A stretch of 64,000 bases of DNA, from positions 1,178,001 to 1,242,000 of the forward strand of contig CP049781.1 in NCBI GenBank assembly GCA_011082265.1, given 5' to 3'. Below, in pieces: positions 23,736-33,674 of this stretch (its first letter is position 1; the number at the start of each line of letters is the position of its first letter). Below the pieces are notes generated by a model. That model ran no database searches. It was not told the origin of the DNA and saw nothing but the letters and a program-made list of their open reading frames with translations. The DNA comes from Candidatus Lachnocurva vaginae. GTDB taxonomy: Bacteria > Bacillota > Clostridia > Lachnospirales > Lachnospiraceae. A program made the translations under genes and the position numbers.

Positions 23736-23831
23736 TTCGAAAGTACCTCCCACAAAAACTAAACCTAACCGGAATGCAAATCTCCCGATATTCATTTACT
23801 ATTAATATCACAAAATTTACTAAAAGTAAAG

Positions 23832-24332
23832 CTATTTTAATGAATATGACCATGTAAATCCTGATTTTTTAAGAAAATTCTCAATTTTATCACACCATAC
23901 ATCTTCTACTGCTTTATTTTGAGTAAAAGTCTTCATAGAAATTCCCGCTGTAACTAAAAGTCTCTTCTCTTTATAGCTTAAATTTAAAAACATTCCATTT
24001 ACATCTTCTTTATTTACATCGGATATCGTACATATACTTTCTACAACCTCATCACTTGCTTTTAATACAAAAAGGAAATGCAAAGGAACCTTATCTCCTT
24101 TTATGGCTTCAAAAAATATATGTTTAACTTCTACATAAGGTATACAATTCCCATGCTTTTTTCTTTCAGACAAATTATCATTCTGAAAATATCCATCGTA
24201 ATAATGACCATCAAAATGCATTTTCATGGAAGAAAATATATCGGCTTTTTCAAGTAAAAACAAATCAAAACTATTTCCTTTTAAAAGCTTTGTCATAAAG
24301 CTTTTAATATTTTCAATCTCCCACGCTCGCAT
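23832..24332 (-). CDS. DUF5721-like protein
   Basis: 166 residues, soluble, no motif of known activity. The start (EIENIKSFMTKLLKGNSFDLFLL), the DGHYYDGYF segment and the middle VEVKHIFFEAIKGDKVPLHF agree with my recollection of the DUF5721 family found in clostridial genomes. The family has no known function. It starts 5 bp after clpX with a GGAAG site, so it is co-expressed with the unfoldase, which is the only functional hint. Confidence 0.7.
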   Translation of the reverse strand: MRAWEIENIKSFMTKLLKGNSFDLFLLEKADIFSSMKMHFDGHYYDGYFQNDNLSERKKHGNCIPYVEVKHIFFEAIKGDKVPLHFLFVLKASDEVVESICTISDVNKEDVNGMFLNLSYKEKRLLVTAGISMKTFTQNKAVEDVWCDKIENFLKKSGFTWSYSLK

Positions 24333-24337
24333 AAGTT

Positions 24338-26059
24338 TTAAACTTCCTTTTTTTCGTATTTTTCTTCATCTATTTTTGTATCTTTTATTTTTTCAGGCTG
24401 TACAAGTAATTTATTTTCTTCTTTTACTCCTGTACGCATCTCCACTAGAGGTCCGCCTTTTTTATTAATGTAATCCCCTGTTATAGTAACAGTTCCTATA
24501 TTATCATCCTTTGGGACTTCATACATTATATCCAACATAAAATCCTCTATAATCGCTCTTAATGCTCTTGCTCCAAGATCTTTTTTCAGTGCTTTTTTTG
24601 CTATTGCATGAAGTGCATCATCTGTAAATTTTAGATTTACTTCATCAAGTGCAAGTAGCTTCTGATACTGCTTTATTATTGCATTTTTCGGTTCTTTAAG
24701 TATTCTTACAAGCATATCTTCATCCAAAGGATTTAATACTGCAATAATAGGAAGTCGTCCCAAAAACTCCGGAATCATTCCGAATTTTCTTAAATCTTCA
24801 GCTTCAACCTTATTAATGATTGACTTATCTTTATCATATTTGTCCTTTAATTCAGACACAAATCCCATTGAAGCACTCTTATTTAATCTCTCTTTTATGA
24901 TGTCTGATAAATCCGGGAAAGCTCCTCCTACGATAAATAAAATATTTGTCGTATCTATATTTACCATAGGAACCATAGCATTTTTTGAAGTAGCTCCGAT
25001 AGGAACTTCCACTTCCGAGCCTTCAAGAATCTTAAGCATTCCCTGTTGAACAGCTTCACCGCTTACATCCCTTTGGTTCGTATTTCGTTTCTTTGAAAGC
25101 TTATCAATTTCATCGATAAAAATAATACCCTTTTCCGCTTTTTCAATATCATTATTTGCTGCAGTAACAAGCTTTGACACTACACTTTCGATATCATCGC
25201 CTATATATCCGGCTTCCGTAAGAGATGTTGCATCGCTTATTGCAAGAGGCACATCAAGAAGTTTTGCAAGGGTTTTTACCATATATGTTTTACCACTTCC
25301 GGTAGGCCCGAGCATTAAAATATTCGATTTTTCAATATCGATTTCTCCCATAGTATCGGTCTTTACTCTTTTATAATGATTATAAACTGCAACCGACATA
25401 ATCTTTTTAGCCTTATCCTGCCCTATTATATATTCATCAAGTTTTTCTTTAATCTGATTAGGATGAGGCATATTATCCACTGAAAAAATAGGTTTTATAT
25501 CCTCTTTCTTTCTATGAGCTTTCCTTTTTATTCTTTGAGAATTCGGAACAATAGAAGAAAGATCCGATAAATCAATCATTCCTATATTAGAAAATTTTGA
25601 AAAATCGAGTCCTGACTTTTTCTTTCTTCTTCTATGAATGGATTTTTTATTTTTTCCATCTTTATTCTCTTTTTCATTTCCGTCATTATTCTTATCTTTT
25701 GTGATATTATCGCTAGATTCTTTAGACTTATCATCTACATTTTTATCTGATGAATCTATTTTTTTCTCAGAAGATTCTTCTCCTTCTTCATTTTCAGAAG
25801 AGTCATCTTCTTCATCTTCATATCCATCATCATAAATTTCATCCTCTTCCATATCGTCAAAAAGATGTCCGAAAGGATTTTCTCCGACTCCGCTTATGCC
25901 GTCAAAAATTTTTTGCATACAGTCCGGACATACGCAAACTCCCCCCGGCATATTTATCATTTTCCCGGCGATTCTCTCAGGTCTGTGACATATATAACAT
26001 ACGTCTTCATACTCATTATTATCTGAACTGCCTACAGAAATGTCGTTTTTATCTGCCAT
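24338..26059 (-). CDS. clpX: ClpX unfoldase with an extended charged linker
   Basis: 573 residues against a usual about 420. The zinc-binding N-domain has Cys21, Cys24, Cys44 and Cys47. Residues about 70-150 form an unusually long acidic then basic linker (poly Asp/Glu/Ser, then HRRRKKK). The AAA+ core follows: Walker A GPTGSGKT (251-258), Walker B IIFIDEID, pore loop AGYIGDD, an MGF loop where the ClpP-contacting IGF loop is expected, FGMIPEFLGRLP, and sensor 2 GARALRAIIED. ClpX unfolds proteins for ClpP. clpP is not in the window. The AAA+ motifs are intact, so it should be active; the linker role is unknown. Confidence 0.95.
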   Translation of the reverse strand: MADKNDISVGSSDNNEYEDVCYICHRPERIAGKMINMPGGVCVCPDCMQKIFDGISGVGENPFGHLFDDMEEDEIYDDGYEDEEDDSSENEEGEESSEKKIDSSDKNVDDKSKESSDNITKDKNNDGNEKENKDGKNKKSIHRRRKKKSGLDFSKFSNIGMIDLSDLSSIVPNSQRIKRKAHRKKEDIKPIFSVDNMPHPNQIKEKLDEYIIGQDKAKKIMSVAVYNHYKRVKTDTMGEIDIEKSNILMLGPTGSGKTYMVKTLAKLLDVPLAISDATSLTEAGYIGDDIESVVSKLVTAANNDIEKAEKGIIFIDEIDKLSKKRNTNQRDVSGEAVQQGMLKILEGSEVEVPIGATSKNAMVPMVNIDTTNILFIVGGAFPDLSDIIKERLNKSASMGFVSELKDKYDKDKSIINKVEAEDLRKFGMIPEFLGRLPIIAVLNPLDEDMLVRILKEPKNAIIKQYQKLLALDEVNLKFTDDALHAIAKKALKKDLGARALRAIIEDFMLDIMYEVPKDDNIGTVTITGDYINKKGGPLVEMRTGVKEENKLLVQPEKIKDTKIDEEKYEKKEV

Positions 26060-26222
26060 ATCTTCCCCATTTCTCTAATATATTAATAACTGAATTATAT
26101 CTGATATAACTTCTTTATACAATTAAAACAAAATACTTTATTATCTTTTCATCTTATTTATAATTTTTTCATATTAAAGATTAAATGCGATTTTTTTATG
26201 AAATTATTTATCATTCAAAAAT

Positions 26223-26253
26223 AAAGGGCCGGAATCGCTGCCGGTCCTCTATT
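26223..26253 (-). terminator. GC-rich terminator after the BtuR-type gene
   Basis: In the minus direction GGACCGGCAGCGATTCCGGCC forms a short GC-rich hairpin (GGACCGG with CCGGCCC, one bulge) followed by TTTAT. It is directly after the stop codon at 26262. Confidence 0.7.
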
Positions 26254-26261
26254 TTTATTGA

Positions 26262-26744
26262 TTATTTTTCCTTTATTACATTTACGATATGATCACAAAT
26301 TTGTGAAATTTTATCTGTAATAATAGTTCCTGTCATGATAACTGTCTGCTCTTCCTGTTTTTCTTTTAGAAGTTCAATAAGATTGTCCTCAGTTATTATT
26401 CCTTCATCTATAATTCCTAAAACTTCGTCCAATACTAAAATTTGACATCCGTCCGTAACAAGAAATTTTCTGGCAAGAGAAATACCATTTCTAATATTTT
26501 CTATTTCTTCTTCTTTCTCCTGTTTATCAAGTTCTGAAAAACATTTTTCATTCCTGGCAGTTCTAAAAATTTTAAATTCAGGCTCAAACCTTTTTACATA
26601 GCTCTCAGAATACTGAGGCTTTAAAAATTGAATAAGAACCACAGAGTTTTCATCAGAAGCTAAGCTTATCGCATCTCCTATAGCCGCCGCACTCTTGCCA
26701 TGACCGTTACCATAATACGCCCATATTTTACAATCGTGTACCAC
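26262..26744 (-). CDS. Cob(I)yrinic acid a,c-diamide adenosyltransferase-like protein
   Basis: 160 residues of the CobA/BtuR P-loop family, which transfers an adenosyl group from ATP to cobalt(I) corrinoids. The P-loop is GNGHGKSAAAIG, a variation of the usual GxGKGKTTA. It is followed by VVLIQFLKPQ, ILVLDEVLGIID and the C-terminal TIITDKISQICDHI. It is shorter than typical BtuR (about 170-200). The GTG start has GGAGGATTATT before it. No other cobalamin gene is in the window, so it may serve corrinoid salvage. The changed P-loop makes catalytic activity less certain. Confidence 0.82.
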   Translation of the reverse strand: MVHDCKIWAYYGNGHGKSAAAIGDAISLASDENSVVLIQFLKPQYSESYVKRFEPEFKIFRTARNEKCFSELDKQEKEEEIENIRNGISLARKFLVTDGCQILVLDEVLGIIDEGIITEDNLIELLKEKQEEQTVIMTGTIITDKISQICDHIVNVIKEK

Positions 26745-26904
26745 AATAATCCTCCAAAAATTTATATAAATTATGGACTACCTATAACATATTTTTAACA
26801 TTTATGCAAGGATGTTTAAAAAACTTTTAATTGTTTTATATTTGTGGTAGAATGTTTTAGTTTTCGTAGTATATATTTTTTAGAATAGGAAGAGGGAAAA
26901 TAGG

Positions 26905-28737
26905 ATGATAGAAACCAGAGACGATGTTAGAAATATAGCTATAATTGCACACGTCGATCATGGTAAAACCACCCTTGTAGACGAATTATTAAAACAAAGC
27001 GGTACTTTTAGAGATAATCAGGTTGTAGAAGACCGTGTCATGGATTCAAACGCTATCGAGCGTGAACGTGGTATAACTATTCTTTCTAAGAATACGGCTG
27101 TAACATACAACGGAGTAAAAATAAATATAATTGATACACCGGGACACGCAGACTTCGGCGGAGAAGTTGAACGTGTTCTTAAAATGGTAAATGGAGTTGT
27201 TCTTGTCGTAGACGCTTTTGAAGGAGTTATGCCTCAGACAAAATTCGTTCTTATGAAGGCTTTAGCTTTGAATTTGCCTGTCATCGTTTGTATAAATAAG
27301 CTCGACAGACCGGACGCAAGACCTTCAGATGTTGAAGATGAAGTTCTTGAGCTTTTTATGGATTTGGATGCATCCGATGAACAGCTTGAATGTCCATTTA
27401 TTTATGCATCTGCAAGAGAAGGTTATGCTATAAAATCTTTAGATGAAGAAAAGAAGAATATGAAACCTTTATTTGATACAATTTTGGATTATATTCCTGC
27501 TCCTAAAGGAGATCCCAAAGCTCCTGCACAGCTTCTTGTATCAACAATTGATTACAATGAATTCGTAGGAAGAATCGGTATCGGAAAGATTGAAAATGGA
27601 ACAATTAGAATAAATCAGGATGCAATAGTTGTAAATCATCACAATCCTGATAAGAAAGAAAAAGTAAGAATCACAAAATTGTTTGAGTTTGACGGACTTA
27701 AAAGGATTCCTGTTGATAGTGCGGAAATAGGTTCTATCATAGCAATTTCAGGAATTCAGGATCTTAGAATCGGAGATACAATCTGTGATGTAAATGCTCC
27801 TAATGCTATTCCTTTCCAGAAGATTTCAGAACCGACAATTTCTATGAATTTTATGGTAAATGACAGTCCTTTCGCAGGTCAGGAAGGTAAATATATAACT
27901 TCAAGACATATAAGAGATAGACTTTATAAAGAGCTTAATACTGACGTTTCTCTTCGCGTTGAAGATACTGAATCTGCAGATACTTTCAAGGTTTCAGGAC
28001 GTGGAGAATTGCATTTATCAGTTCTTATAGAAAATATGAGAAGAGAAGGATATGAATTTGCTGTATCAAAGCCTGAAGTTATTTTTAAGGAAGAAAATGG
28101 AAAGAAAATGGAGCCTATGGAAATCGCTTATGTAGATGTTCCTGATGACTTTACAGGTTCCGTTATTCAAGAGCTAAGTCAAAGAAAAGGTGAACTAAAA
28201 AATATGTTCCCTATTACCGGAGGATTTACAAGACTTGAATTTTCAATTCCTTCAAGAGGACTTATAGGATATAGAGGTACATTCCTTACAGACACTAAAG
28301 GTTCCGGTATTATAAATACAATATTTGACGGATATGCTCCATATAAGGGAGATATATTATTTAGACAGATGGGATCTCTTATCGCATTTGAACAGGGTGA
28401 ATCCGTAGCTTATGGTCTTTATGCTGCACAGGATCGTGGTACTCTCTTCATCGGAGCAGGCGAAAAGGTTTACAGTGGAATGATTGTTGGAGAATGTAAC
28501 AGGCCTGAAGATATTGAAATCAACGTATGTAAGAAAAAGCACCTTACAAACACAAGAACCTCTTCAAGTGATGAGGCTTTAACATTAGTTCCGCCTAAAG
28601 TATTATCGCTTGAACAGGCTATGGACTACATCGATGTTGACGAGCTTCTTGAAATAACACCTGAAAATCTTAGAATTAGAAAGAAGATTCTTGATTCCAG
28701 ATTAAGGAAACGTGCTTCTATAAGAACTCAGGGTTAA
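26905..28737 (+). CDS. typA: Ribosome-binding GTPase TypA/BipA
   Basis: 610 residues of the translational GTPase family related to EF-G, involved in ribosome assembly and stress. G1 AHVDHGKTT, G2 RERGITI, G3 DTPGHADFG, G4 NKLD and a SAR-type G5 (YASAREG) are all present. The EF-G-like domains and the C-terminal domain with PSRGLIGYRG and AYGLYAAQDRG follow. The length is standard. It is one of the few plus-strand genes and starts a short plus-strand pair with pgeF. GGAAGAGG lies before the ATG. The substrate is known from the family only. Confidence 0.97.
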   Translation: MIETRDDVRNIAIIAHVDHGKTTLVDELLKQSGTFRDNQVVEDRVMDSNAIERERGITILSKNTAVTYNGVKINIIDTPGHADFGGEVERVLKMVNGVVLVVDAFEGVMPQTKFVLMKALALNLPVIVCINKLDRPDARPSDVEDEVLELFMDLDASDEQLECPFIYASAREGYAIKSLDEEKKNMKPLFDTILDYIPAPKGDPKAPAQLLVSTIDYNEFVGRIGIGKIENGTIRINQDAIVVNHHNPDKKEKVRITKLFEFDGLKRIPVDSAEIGSIIAISGIQDLRIGDTICDVNAPNAIPFQKISEPTISMNFMVNDSPFAGQEGKYITSRHIRDRLYKELNTDVSLRVEDTESADTFKVSGRGELHLSVLIENMRREGYEFAVSKPEVIFKEENGKKMEPMEIAYVDVPDDFTGSVIQELSQRKGELKNMFPITGGFTRLEFSIPSRGLIGYRGTFLTDTKGSGIINTIFDGYAPYKGDILFRQMGSLIAFEQGESVAYGLYAAQDRGTLFIGAGEKVYSGMIVGECNRPEDIEINVCKKKHLTNTRTSSSDEALTLVPPKVLSLEQAMDYIDVDELLEITPENLRIRKKILDSRLRKRASIRTQG

Positions 28738-28765
28738 AGCTGAAATAATTAAATATATTTTTTAC

Positions 28766-28800
28766 TAAAATCCGGTTAAAGTAATTTTTACCGGATTTTA
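28766..28800 (+). terminator. Terminator-like hairpin between typA and pgeF
   Basis: TAAAATCCGG pairs with CCGGATTTTA across a 15-nt loop. The stem ends in T residues, but no long T run follows, so part of the transcription could continue into the downstream gene. Confidence 0.65.
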
Positions 28801-28825
28801 AAACATTTATCAGGGATTTTTTTAT

Positions 28826-29740
28826 ATGAAAAAAAGAAAAAAAGAATGGGAAGAAAGTAATTTTGATTGTGAAATTAAATACTTAAAAAATCTTCCTGCA
28901 TTTTACAAAGATAAAAATATAAATGACGGCTATCTTTCTTTTGAAAAAGATATTCCTCTTATTAGATTTAAAAGCTTAGAAAAATTACCTTTTATTAACG
29001 CAGCTTTTTCTACAAGGTTCGGAGGCTTTTCCAAAAATGAATTTTCTTCTCTTAACCTTTCCTCAAAGAGAGGAGACTCTCTTGAAAATGTAAAATTAAA
29101 TTTTGGCTTAGTAGAAAAGTCTTTAAATACGTCTCTATCTTCTATAGTTTTATCCTCTCTTACTCACTCTACTAACATTACAAAAGCAAGAAAAGAACTT
29201 GCACTCGGAAGTGATTTAAAAGTAGATGCTAAACTAGAAAATGTTGACGGACTTTGGACTGATGATAAAAATCTTTTTCTTTCAGAGTCTTTTGCCGACT
29301 GCGTGCCTATATTTTTTGCTGATACTAAAGGAAAAAATATCGCACTCATTCATTCAGGATGGAGAGGAACTGTAAATAAAATTTCAAAAAACGCAGTTGA
29401 TATCCTATGTGAAAATGGAAGCAATAAAGAAGATATAGAAGCTATAATAGGTCCATCAATTTCCGTAGTAAATTACGAAGTAACGGATGAAGTTATAGAA
29501 GAATTTAAATCTAATTTTGATAAAGCTTATTGGAATGACATATTTATAAAAAAAGATAACTCTCACTACTATCTTGATATGTGGGCTGCTATCTATTATA
29601 CGCTAATTGGTTCTGGAATCAACAAGGAAAATATCTATTTTTCCGGGATATGTACATATGAAAATTCCGATATTTTCTTTTCTCATAGAAAAACTCATGG
29701 GAAAAGAGGAAATATGAATGGATTTATTTCTTTAATATAA
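28826..29740 (+). CDS. pgeF: Peptidoglycan editing factor PgeF (YfiH/laccase-domain family)
   Basis: 304 residues of the Cu-oxidase_4/YfiH family. Family members are described as removing wrong amino acids from UDP-MurNAc peptides, and also as purine nucleoside phosphorylase-like enzymes. Metal-site segments are present: STRFGGFSKNEFSSLNL, the His in LTHSTN, the Cys in ADCVPIFFAD, the His in HSGWRGTV, GPSI, and the C-terminal FFSHRKTHGKRGNMNGF. A Cys normally next to GPSIG is replaced by VVN here. The first about 50 residues are a charged extension. The ribosome binding site is weak (CAGGGA). Confidence 0.88.
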   Translation: MKKRKKEWEESNFDCEIKYLKNLPAFYKDKNINDGYLSFEKDIPLIRFKSLEKLPFINAAFSTRFGGFSKNEFSSLNLSSKRGDSLENVKLNFGLVEKSLNTSLSSIVLSSLTHSTNITKARKELALGSDLKVDAKLENVDGLWTDDKNLFLSESFADCVPIFFADTKGKNIALIHSGWRGTVNKISKNAVDILCENGSNKEDIEAIIGPSISVVNYEVTDEVIEEFKSNFDKAYWNDIFIKKDNSHYYLDMWAAIYYTLIGSGINKENIYFSGICTYENSDIFFSHRKTHGKRGNMNGFISLI

Positions 29741-29748
29741 TAAAAGTG

Positions 29749-29796
29749 AAAAAATAGTATGATATTTTTTATAATAAAAATATCATACTATTTTTA
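29749..29796. terminator. Convergent terminator between pgeF and serS
   Basis: AAAAATAGTATGATATTTT pairs with AAAATATCATACTATTTTT, a 19-bp perfect stem with T runs on both strands. It serves the plus-strand pgeF and the minus-strand serS, which converge here. Confidence 0.92.
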
Positions 29797-29837
29797 TTTC
29801 GTACCAGTAATTAAACTAAGATAAATACAAAGTACAT

Positions 29838-31127
29838 TTATTTTTTTGGTATAAGCTTCGTAGCTCCTCCCATGTAAGGTCTTAAAACCTTAGGAATATT
29901 TACTGATCCGTCTTCATTTAAGTTATTTTCAAGGAAAGCGATAAGCATTCTTGGTGGTGCTACTACTGTATTGTTCAATGTATTTGCAAAATGCTTATCT
30001 CCATTTTCATCTCTTACTCTAATCTTAAGTCTTCTCGCCTGCGCATCGCCTAAGTTGGAACAAGAACCTACTTCAAAATATTTCTTTTGGCGAGGTGACC
30101 AAGCCTCAACATCACAAGATTTTACTTTTAAGTCAGCCAAATCTCCTGAACAGCATTCAAGAGTTCTTACAGGTATATCCATACTTCTGAATAATTCTAC
30201 TGTATAAGACCAAAGCTTATTGTACCAATCCCAAGCTTCTTCCGGTTCACATACGACAATCATTTCCTGCTTTTCAAACTGGTGTATTCTATACACACCA
30301 CGCTCTTCTATTCCATGAGCACCCTTTTCTTTTCTAAAACAAGGTGAATAACTTGTATATGTAAAAGGCATATCTTTTTTATCATTTATAGTATCTATAA
30401 ATTTACCTATCATAGAATGTTCCGATGTACCGATAAGATATAAATCTTCTCCTTCAATCTTATACATCATAGCATCCATCTCATCAAAACTCATAACACC
30501 ATTTACAACATTTCCATGAATCATATATGGAGGAATTACATATGTAAATCCTTTATTTATCATAAAATCTCTTGCATAAGAAAGTATTGCTGAATGAAGT
30601 CTTGCAATATCTCCCATAAGATAATAAAAGCCATTTCCTGCGACTTTTCCTGCTGCATCCATATCGATACCATTAAAGCTTTCCATAATCTCTGTATGAT
30701 AAGGAATAGGGAAAGGAGGGACATAAGGGTCACCGAACTTTTCAATTTCAACATTACAAGAATCATCTTTTCCTATAGGAACGGAATCATCGATAAAGTT
30801 AGGAATTTTCATCATTCTTATTTTAACTTCTTCGCTACAACGTGCTTCTTCTTCTTCCATTTCCTTTATCTTATCAGAGATTTCAGCAACCTTTTTCTTA
30901 ACCTTTTCAGCTTCATCTTTTTTACCCTGTTTCATTAGGGAGCCGATTTCCTTTGAAATCTTATTCTTTTCGGATCGTAAATCATCTCCTGTTTGTTTAG
31001 CTTCTCTTTGCTTTTCATCAAAGGCAATAACTTCATCTACAAGTTTTAATTTGCTGTCCTGAAATTTCTTTTTTATATTTTCTTTTACTAATTCAGGATT
31101 TTCCCTAAGGATTTTGATATCAATCAT
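29838..31127 (-). CDS. serS: Seryl-tRNA synthetase
   Basis: 429 residues, class II synthetase that charges tRNA-Ser. It has the N-terminal coiled-coil arm (about 30-100, KQREAKQTGDDLRSEKNKI), motif 2 (FRKEKGAHGIEERGVYRIHQF) and motif 3 region (NNTVVAPPRMLIAFLE), with EVGSCSNLGDAQARR between. The ATG at 31127 has GGGGAGG at the right distance, so I prefer it to the frame from 31145. No T-box leader was recognised upstream. Confidence 0.97.
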   Translation of the reverse strand: MIDIKILRENPELVKENIKKKFQDSKLKLVDEVIAFDEKQREAKQTGDDLRSEKNKISKEIGSLMKQGKKDEAEKVKKKVAEISDKIKEMEEEEARCSEEVKIRMMKIPNFIDDSVPIGKDDSCNVEIEKFGDPYVPPFPIPYHTEIMESFNGIDMDAAGKVAGNGFYYLMGDIARLHSAILSYARDFMINKGFTYVIPPYMIHGNVVNGVMSFDEMDAMMYKIEGEDLYLIGTSEHSMIGKFIDTINDKKDMPFTYTSYSPCFRKEKGAHGIEERGVYRIHQFEKQEMIVVCEPEEAWDWYNKLWSYTVELFRSMDIPVRTLECCSGDLADLKVKSCDVEAWSPRQKKYFEVGSCSNLGDAQARRLKIRVRDENGDKHFANTLNNTVVAPPRMLIAFLENNLNEDGSVNIPKVLRPYMGGATKLIPKK

Positions 31128-31180
31128 ATTACCTCCCCTTTTCATTTTCTAAAGATCTTTTTCTGCTTTTTTATTATTTT

Positions 31181-31218
31181 TGCCTCAATTATATAAAAAT
31201 ATAATCAAGGCAATTTTT
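31181..31218. other. Hairpin between secDF and serS
   Basis: TGCCTCAATTATAT and ATATAATCAAGGCA form a 14-bp stem with one mismatch and a 4-nt loop. A T run follows on the plus strand only, whereas both flanking genes are on the minus strand. In their direction it has A residues after it. It may be a processing or stability element rather than a terminator. Confidence 0.5.
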
Positions 31219-31258
31219 CATATGTTTTATTATACATTTTTTATGCTTTAAGCGTAAA

Positions 31259-31326
31259 TACTTTATGCATTTTTAGATGTTTTCTTTTTATATACTTTAT
31301 GCATTTTTAGCTATTTTCTTTATATA
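31259..31326 (-). repeat. Tandem duplication of the secDF 3' end
   Basis: Two 34-bp units, 31293-31326 containing the end of secDF and 31259-31292 after it. The outer copy still reads YIKRKTSKNA and a stop, against the genuine YIKKIAKNA and stop. Confidence 0.85.
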
Positions 31327-33582
31327 TCTTTTATGCATCATAAGCCAAAGTTCAGTTGCTATACATACTGAAGAATAAGTACCGCAAACTACGCCAACTA
31401 AAAGCGGAAATGCAAATTCTCTGATTGATGCAACTCCGAAGATTAATAACATAAGAACCATTATTGCTGTTGTAAGTGAAGTAGATATTGATCTTTGTAA
31501 GCATTCTGTCATACTTCGGTCTGAAAGCTCCTTTAATGTCTCATAATCAGACTGTTTCTTTTTACTAATATCCTTAAGATTTTCTCTTATACGGTCAAAT
31601 ATAACAATAGTATCATTTATCGAGTAACCTATAACAGTAAGTATACAAGCTATAAATGTACTTCCAACAGAAAGCCTAAAAACTGCATATAGTGTAAGTG
31701 TAACCAAAACATCATGAGCAAGTGCTATAATTGCAGAGCTTCCGAATCTTATATCCTTAAATCTTAGCCAAATATAGATAAGCATAAAGAAAACTGAAAC
31801 CAAAACAGCTATAAGAGAGTTTTGCCTCATTTCACTACCTATCATGGCACTAATATTCTTTGAAGAAATATCATCCTGTGTTACACCAAATTTTTCGATA
31901 AGTGCCTTATTTAACTTATCTCTTGTTTTAAGAGAAAGTGTATTAGTTTTAATTACAATACTGCTATCCTGATCTACTGCCTGTGTCTGTATATCGTTAG
32001 AATTTATCGCTTTTCTTACTACCGGCACAACTTCATCATTAATCTGATCTACATTGTAATTCTTTTTCATCTTTACAGTAGTGGCTGTTCCTCCTGCAAA
32101 TTCCAAGCTGTATGAAAGAGGTTTACCACTTTTAACTTGGTTATAAAACATTGCTCCGATGCCTGTAAATATTATTGCTAATGAAAGAACCAGGAATATA
32201 ACAGTCTTATTTATAAACTTTATATTCTTATCATGAACTGTTTTACCATAAAGTTTTTCATTCTGAATTCCTACAGCATAAAGAGATTTTACTATAAGCT
32301 TTGTCATAGTAACTGCTGAAAATAGTGATAAAACTACACCGATTGCAAGAGTTATTGCAAATCCTTTTACAGTACCTCTCCCTATAAATCCGAGAACCGC
32401 TGCAGCAATAAGTGTCGTAACATTTCCGTCTATAATAGCAGACATTGCTTTTGAAAATCCTGTAGTTATAGCTGACATTACTGACTTTCCAAATCCTATT
32501 TCCTCTTTTATTCTTGAGAAAATAATAACATTGGCATCAACTGCCATACCTATGCTTAATATAATACCTGCTATACCAGGAAGTGTTAATGTAATTCCGA
32601 ACCAATATAAAATACATACAATAATTTCAGTATATAGGATAAGTGCTATACTTGCAGCAAATCCTAAAATATAATACATAATAATCATAAAGGCGATTAC
32701 AATTAAAAGTCCGACTCCTGCAGCAAGAAAACTTGTTGCCATAGCATTAGTTCCGAGCTGTGCTCCTACTACTTCAGACTGTAATTCTTTAATTTTTATG
32801 TCAAGTCCACCTATTCTGATATATGAAGCAAGCTGCTTTGCTTCTTCTATATTCTTCATACCGGTAATTTGACAATTTCCACCTGTTATCGGTTCATTTA
32901 CCTTAGGAACACTTACGAATTTTCCATCGTAGTAAATACCGATTGTCTTTCCGACTGCTTTTTTTGTAGCATCTGCAAATGCCTTTGCTCCTTTTTTATT
33001 TAAAGTAAGCTGAACTACAGGTGAATTATTTCCTGTAGACTGATCACTTGTATAACCGCCCTTTGCAGTTTTTACTTTTGAGCCGGAAAGAATTATAGAA
33101 CCATCCTTTTCCAAATCTTCTATGGTCTTTCCCTGTGCAAGTACATATTCACCTTTTTTGTTTAATATATAATTATTATTTCCTTTTGAATCTGTTTGAT
33201 TTATAAAATAAAGATTTCCCGGAGTACCGAGCTGCTTTAAAAGTGCATTTGCATCTTTAACACCCGGTATTTCAACTGCAACTCTTCTGCTTCCGACCTT
33301 GTATACATTAGCTTCGGTTGTTGCATTTTTTCCTAAATCATTTTCAATTCTATTCTTTAACTTATTTACAGTATCGTCAAGCTGCGTTTTTGTAGGCGTT
33401 TTACCTACAACTTCATATGTGATGCTGACTCCTCCTGCAAGATCAAGTCCAAGTTTTAAAGAGTCTTTGCCTTGAGATTCGGTACGACTTAAAATACCGA
33501 AAGTATACCAACCGAAATATATAACTACAGCCAGTAAAATTACAAGTGCGAAAGCCCCCTGTTTTTTCTTCATCCGCTTCAT
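31297..33582 (-). CDS. secDF: Fused protein translocase subunit SecDF
   Basis: 761 residues. SecD and SecF are fused into one RND-type membrane protein that uses the proton gradient to pull secreted proteins through SecYEG. The SecD half (about 1-430) has the first membrane segment, the external P1 head (LGLDLAGGVSITYEV to VAVEIPGV) and GMAVDANVIIFSRIKEE. The SecF half (about 450-761) has YSLEFAGGTATTVKM, VIGYSINDTIVIFDRIRENL and a basic C-terminus. About 12 membrane segments are seen. The upstream gene encodes an extracytoplasmic folding factor, so secretion and folding are coupled in one unit. Confidence 0.96.
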   Translation of the reverse strand: MKRMKKKQGAFALVILLAVVIYFGWYTFGILSRTESQGKDSLKLGLDLAGGVSITYEVVGKTPTKTQLDDTVNKLKNRIENDLGKNATTEANVYKVGSRRVAVEIPGVKDANALLKQLGTPGNLYFINQTDSKGNNNYILNKKGEYVLAQGKTIEDLEKDGSIILSGSKVKTAKGGYTSDQSTGNNSPVVQLTLNKKGAKAFADATKKAVGKTIGIYYDGKFVSVPKVNEPITGGNCQITGMKNIEEAKQLASYIRIGGLDIKIKELQSEVVGAQLGTNAMATSFLAAGVGLLIVIAFMIIMYYILGFAASIALILYTEIIVCILYWFGITLTLPGIAGIILSIGMAVDANVIIFSRIKEEIGFGKSVMSAITTGFSKAMSAIIDGNVTTLIAAAVLGFIGRGTVKGFAITLAIGVVLSLFSAVTMTKLIVKSLYAVGIQNEKLYGKTVHDKNIKFINKTVIFLVLSLAIIFTGIGAMFYNQVKSGKPLSYSLEFAGGTATTVKMKKNYNVDQINDEVVPVVRKAINSNDIQTQAVDQDSSIVIKTNTLSLKTRDKLNKALIEKFGVTQDDISSKNISAMIGSEMRQNSLIAVLVSVFFMLIYIWLRFKDIRFGSSAIIALAHDVLVTLTLYAVFRLSVGSTFIACILTVIGYSINDTIVIFDRIRENLKDISKKKQSDYETLKELSDRSMTECLQRSISTSLTTAIMVLMLLIFGVASIREFAFPLLVGVVCGTYSSVCIATELWLMMHKRYIKKIAKNA

Positions 33583-33674
33583 TACAATTAAAAAACTCCT
33601 ATTCTGCTATTTTATAAATATTTCATGATACTACAGTATCGTAATAATTTAATAATTTAATAACATTATTATAA

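Noticed and set aside
31128..31296. T-box leader upstream of serS
   Set aside because: The region is short and has no T-box core (AGGGTGGNACCGCG) or specifier loop.
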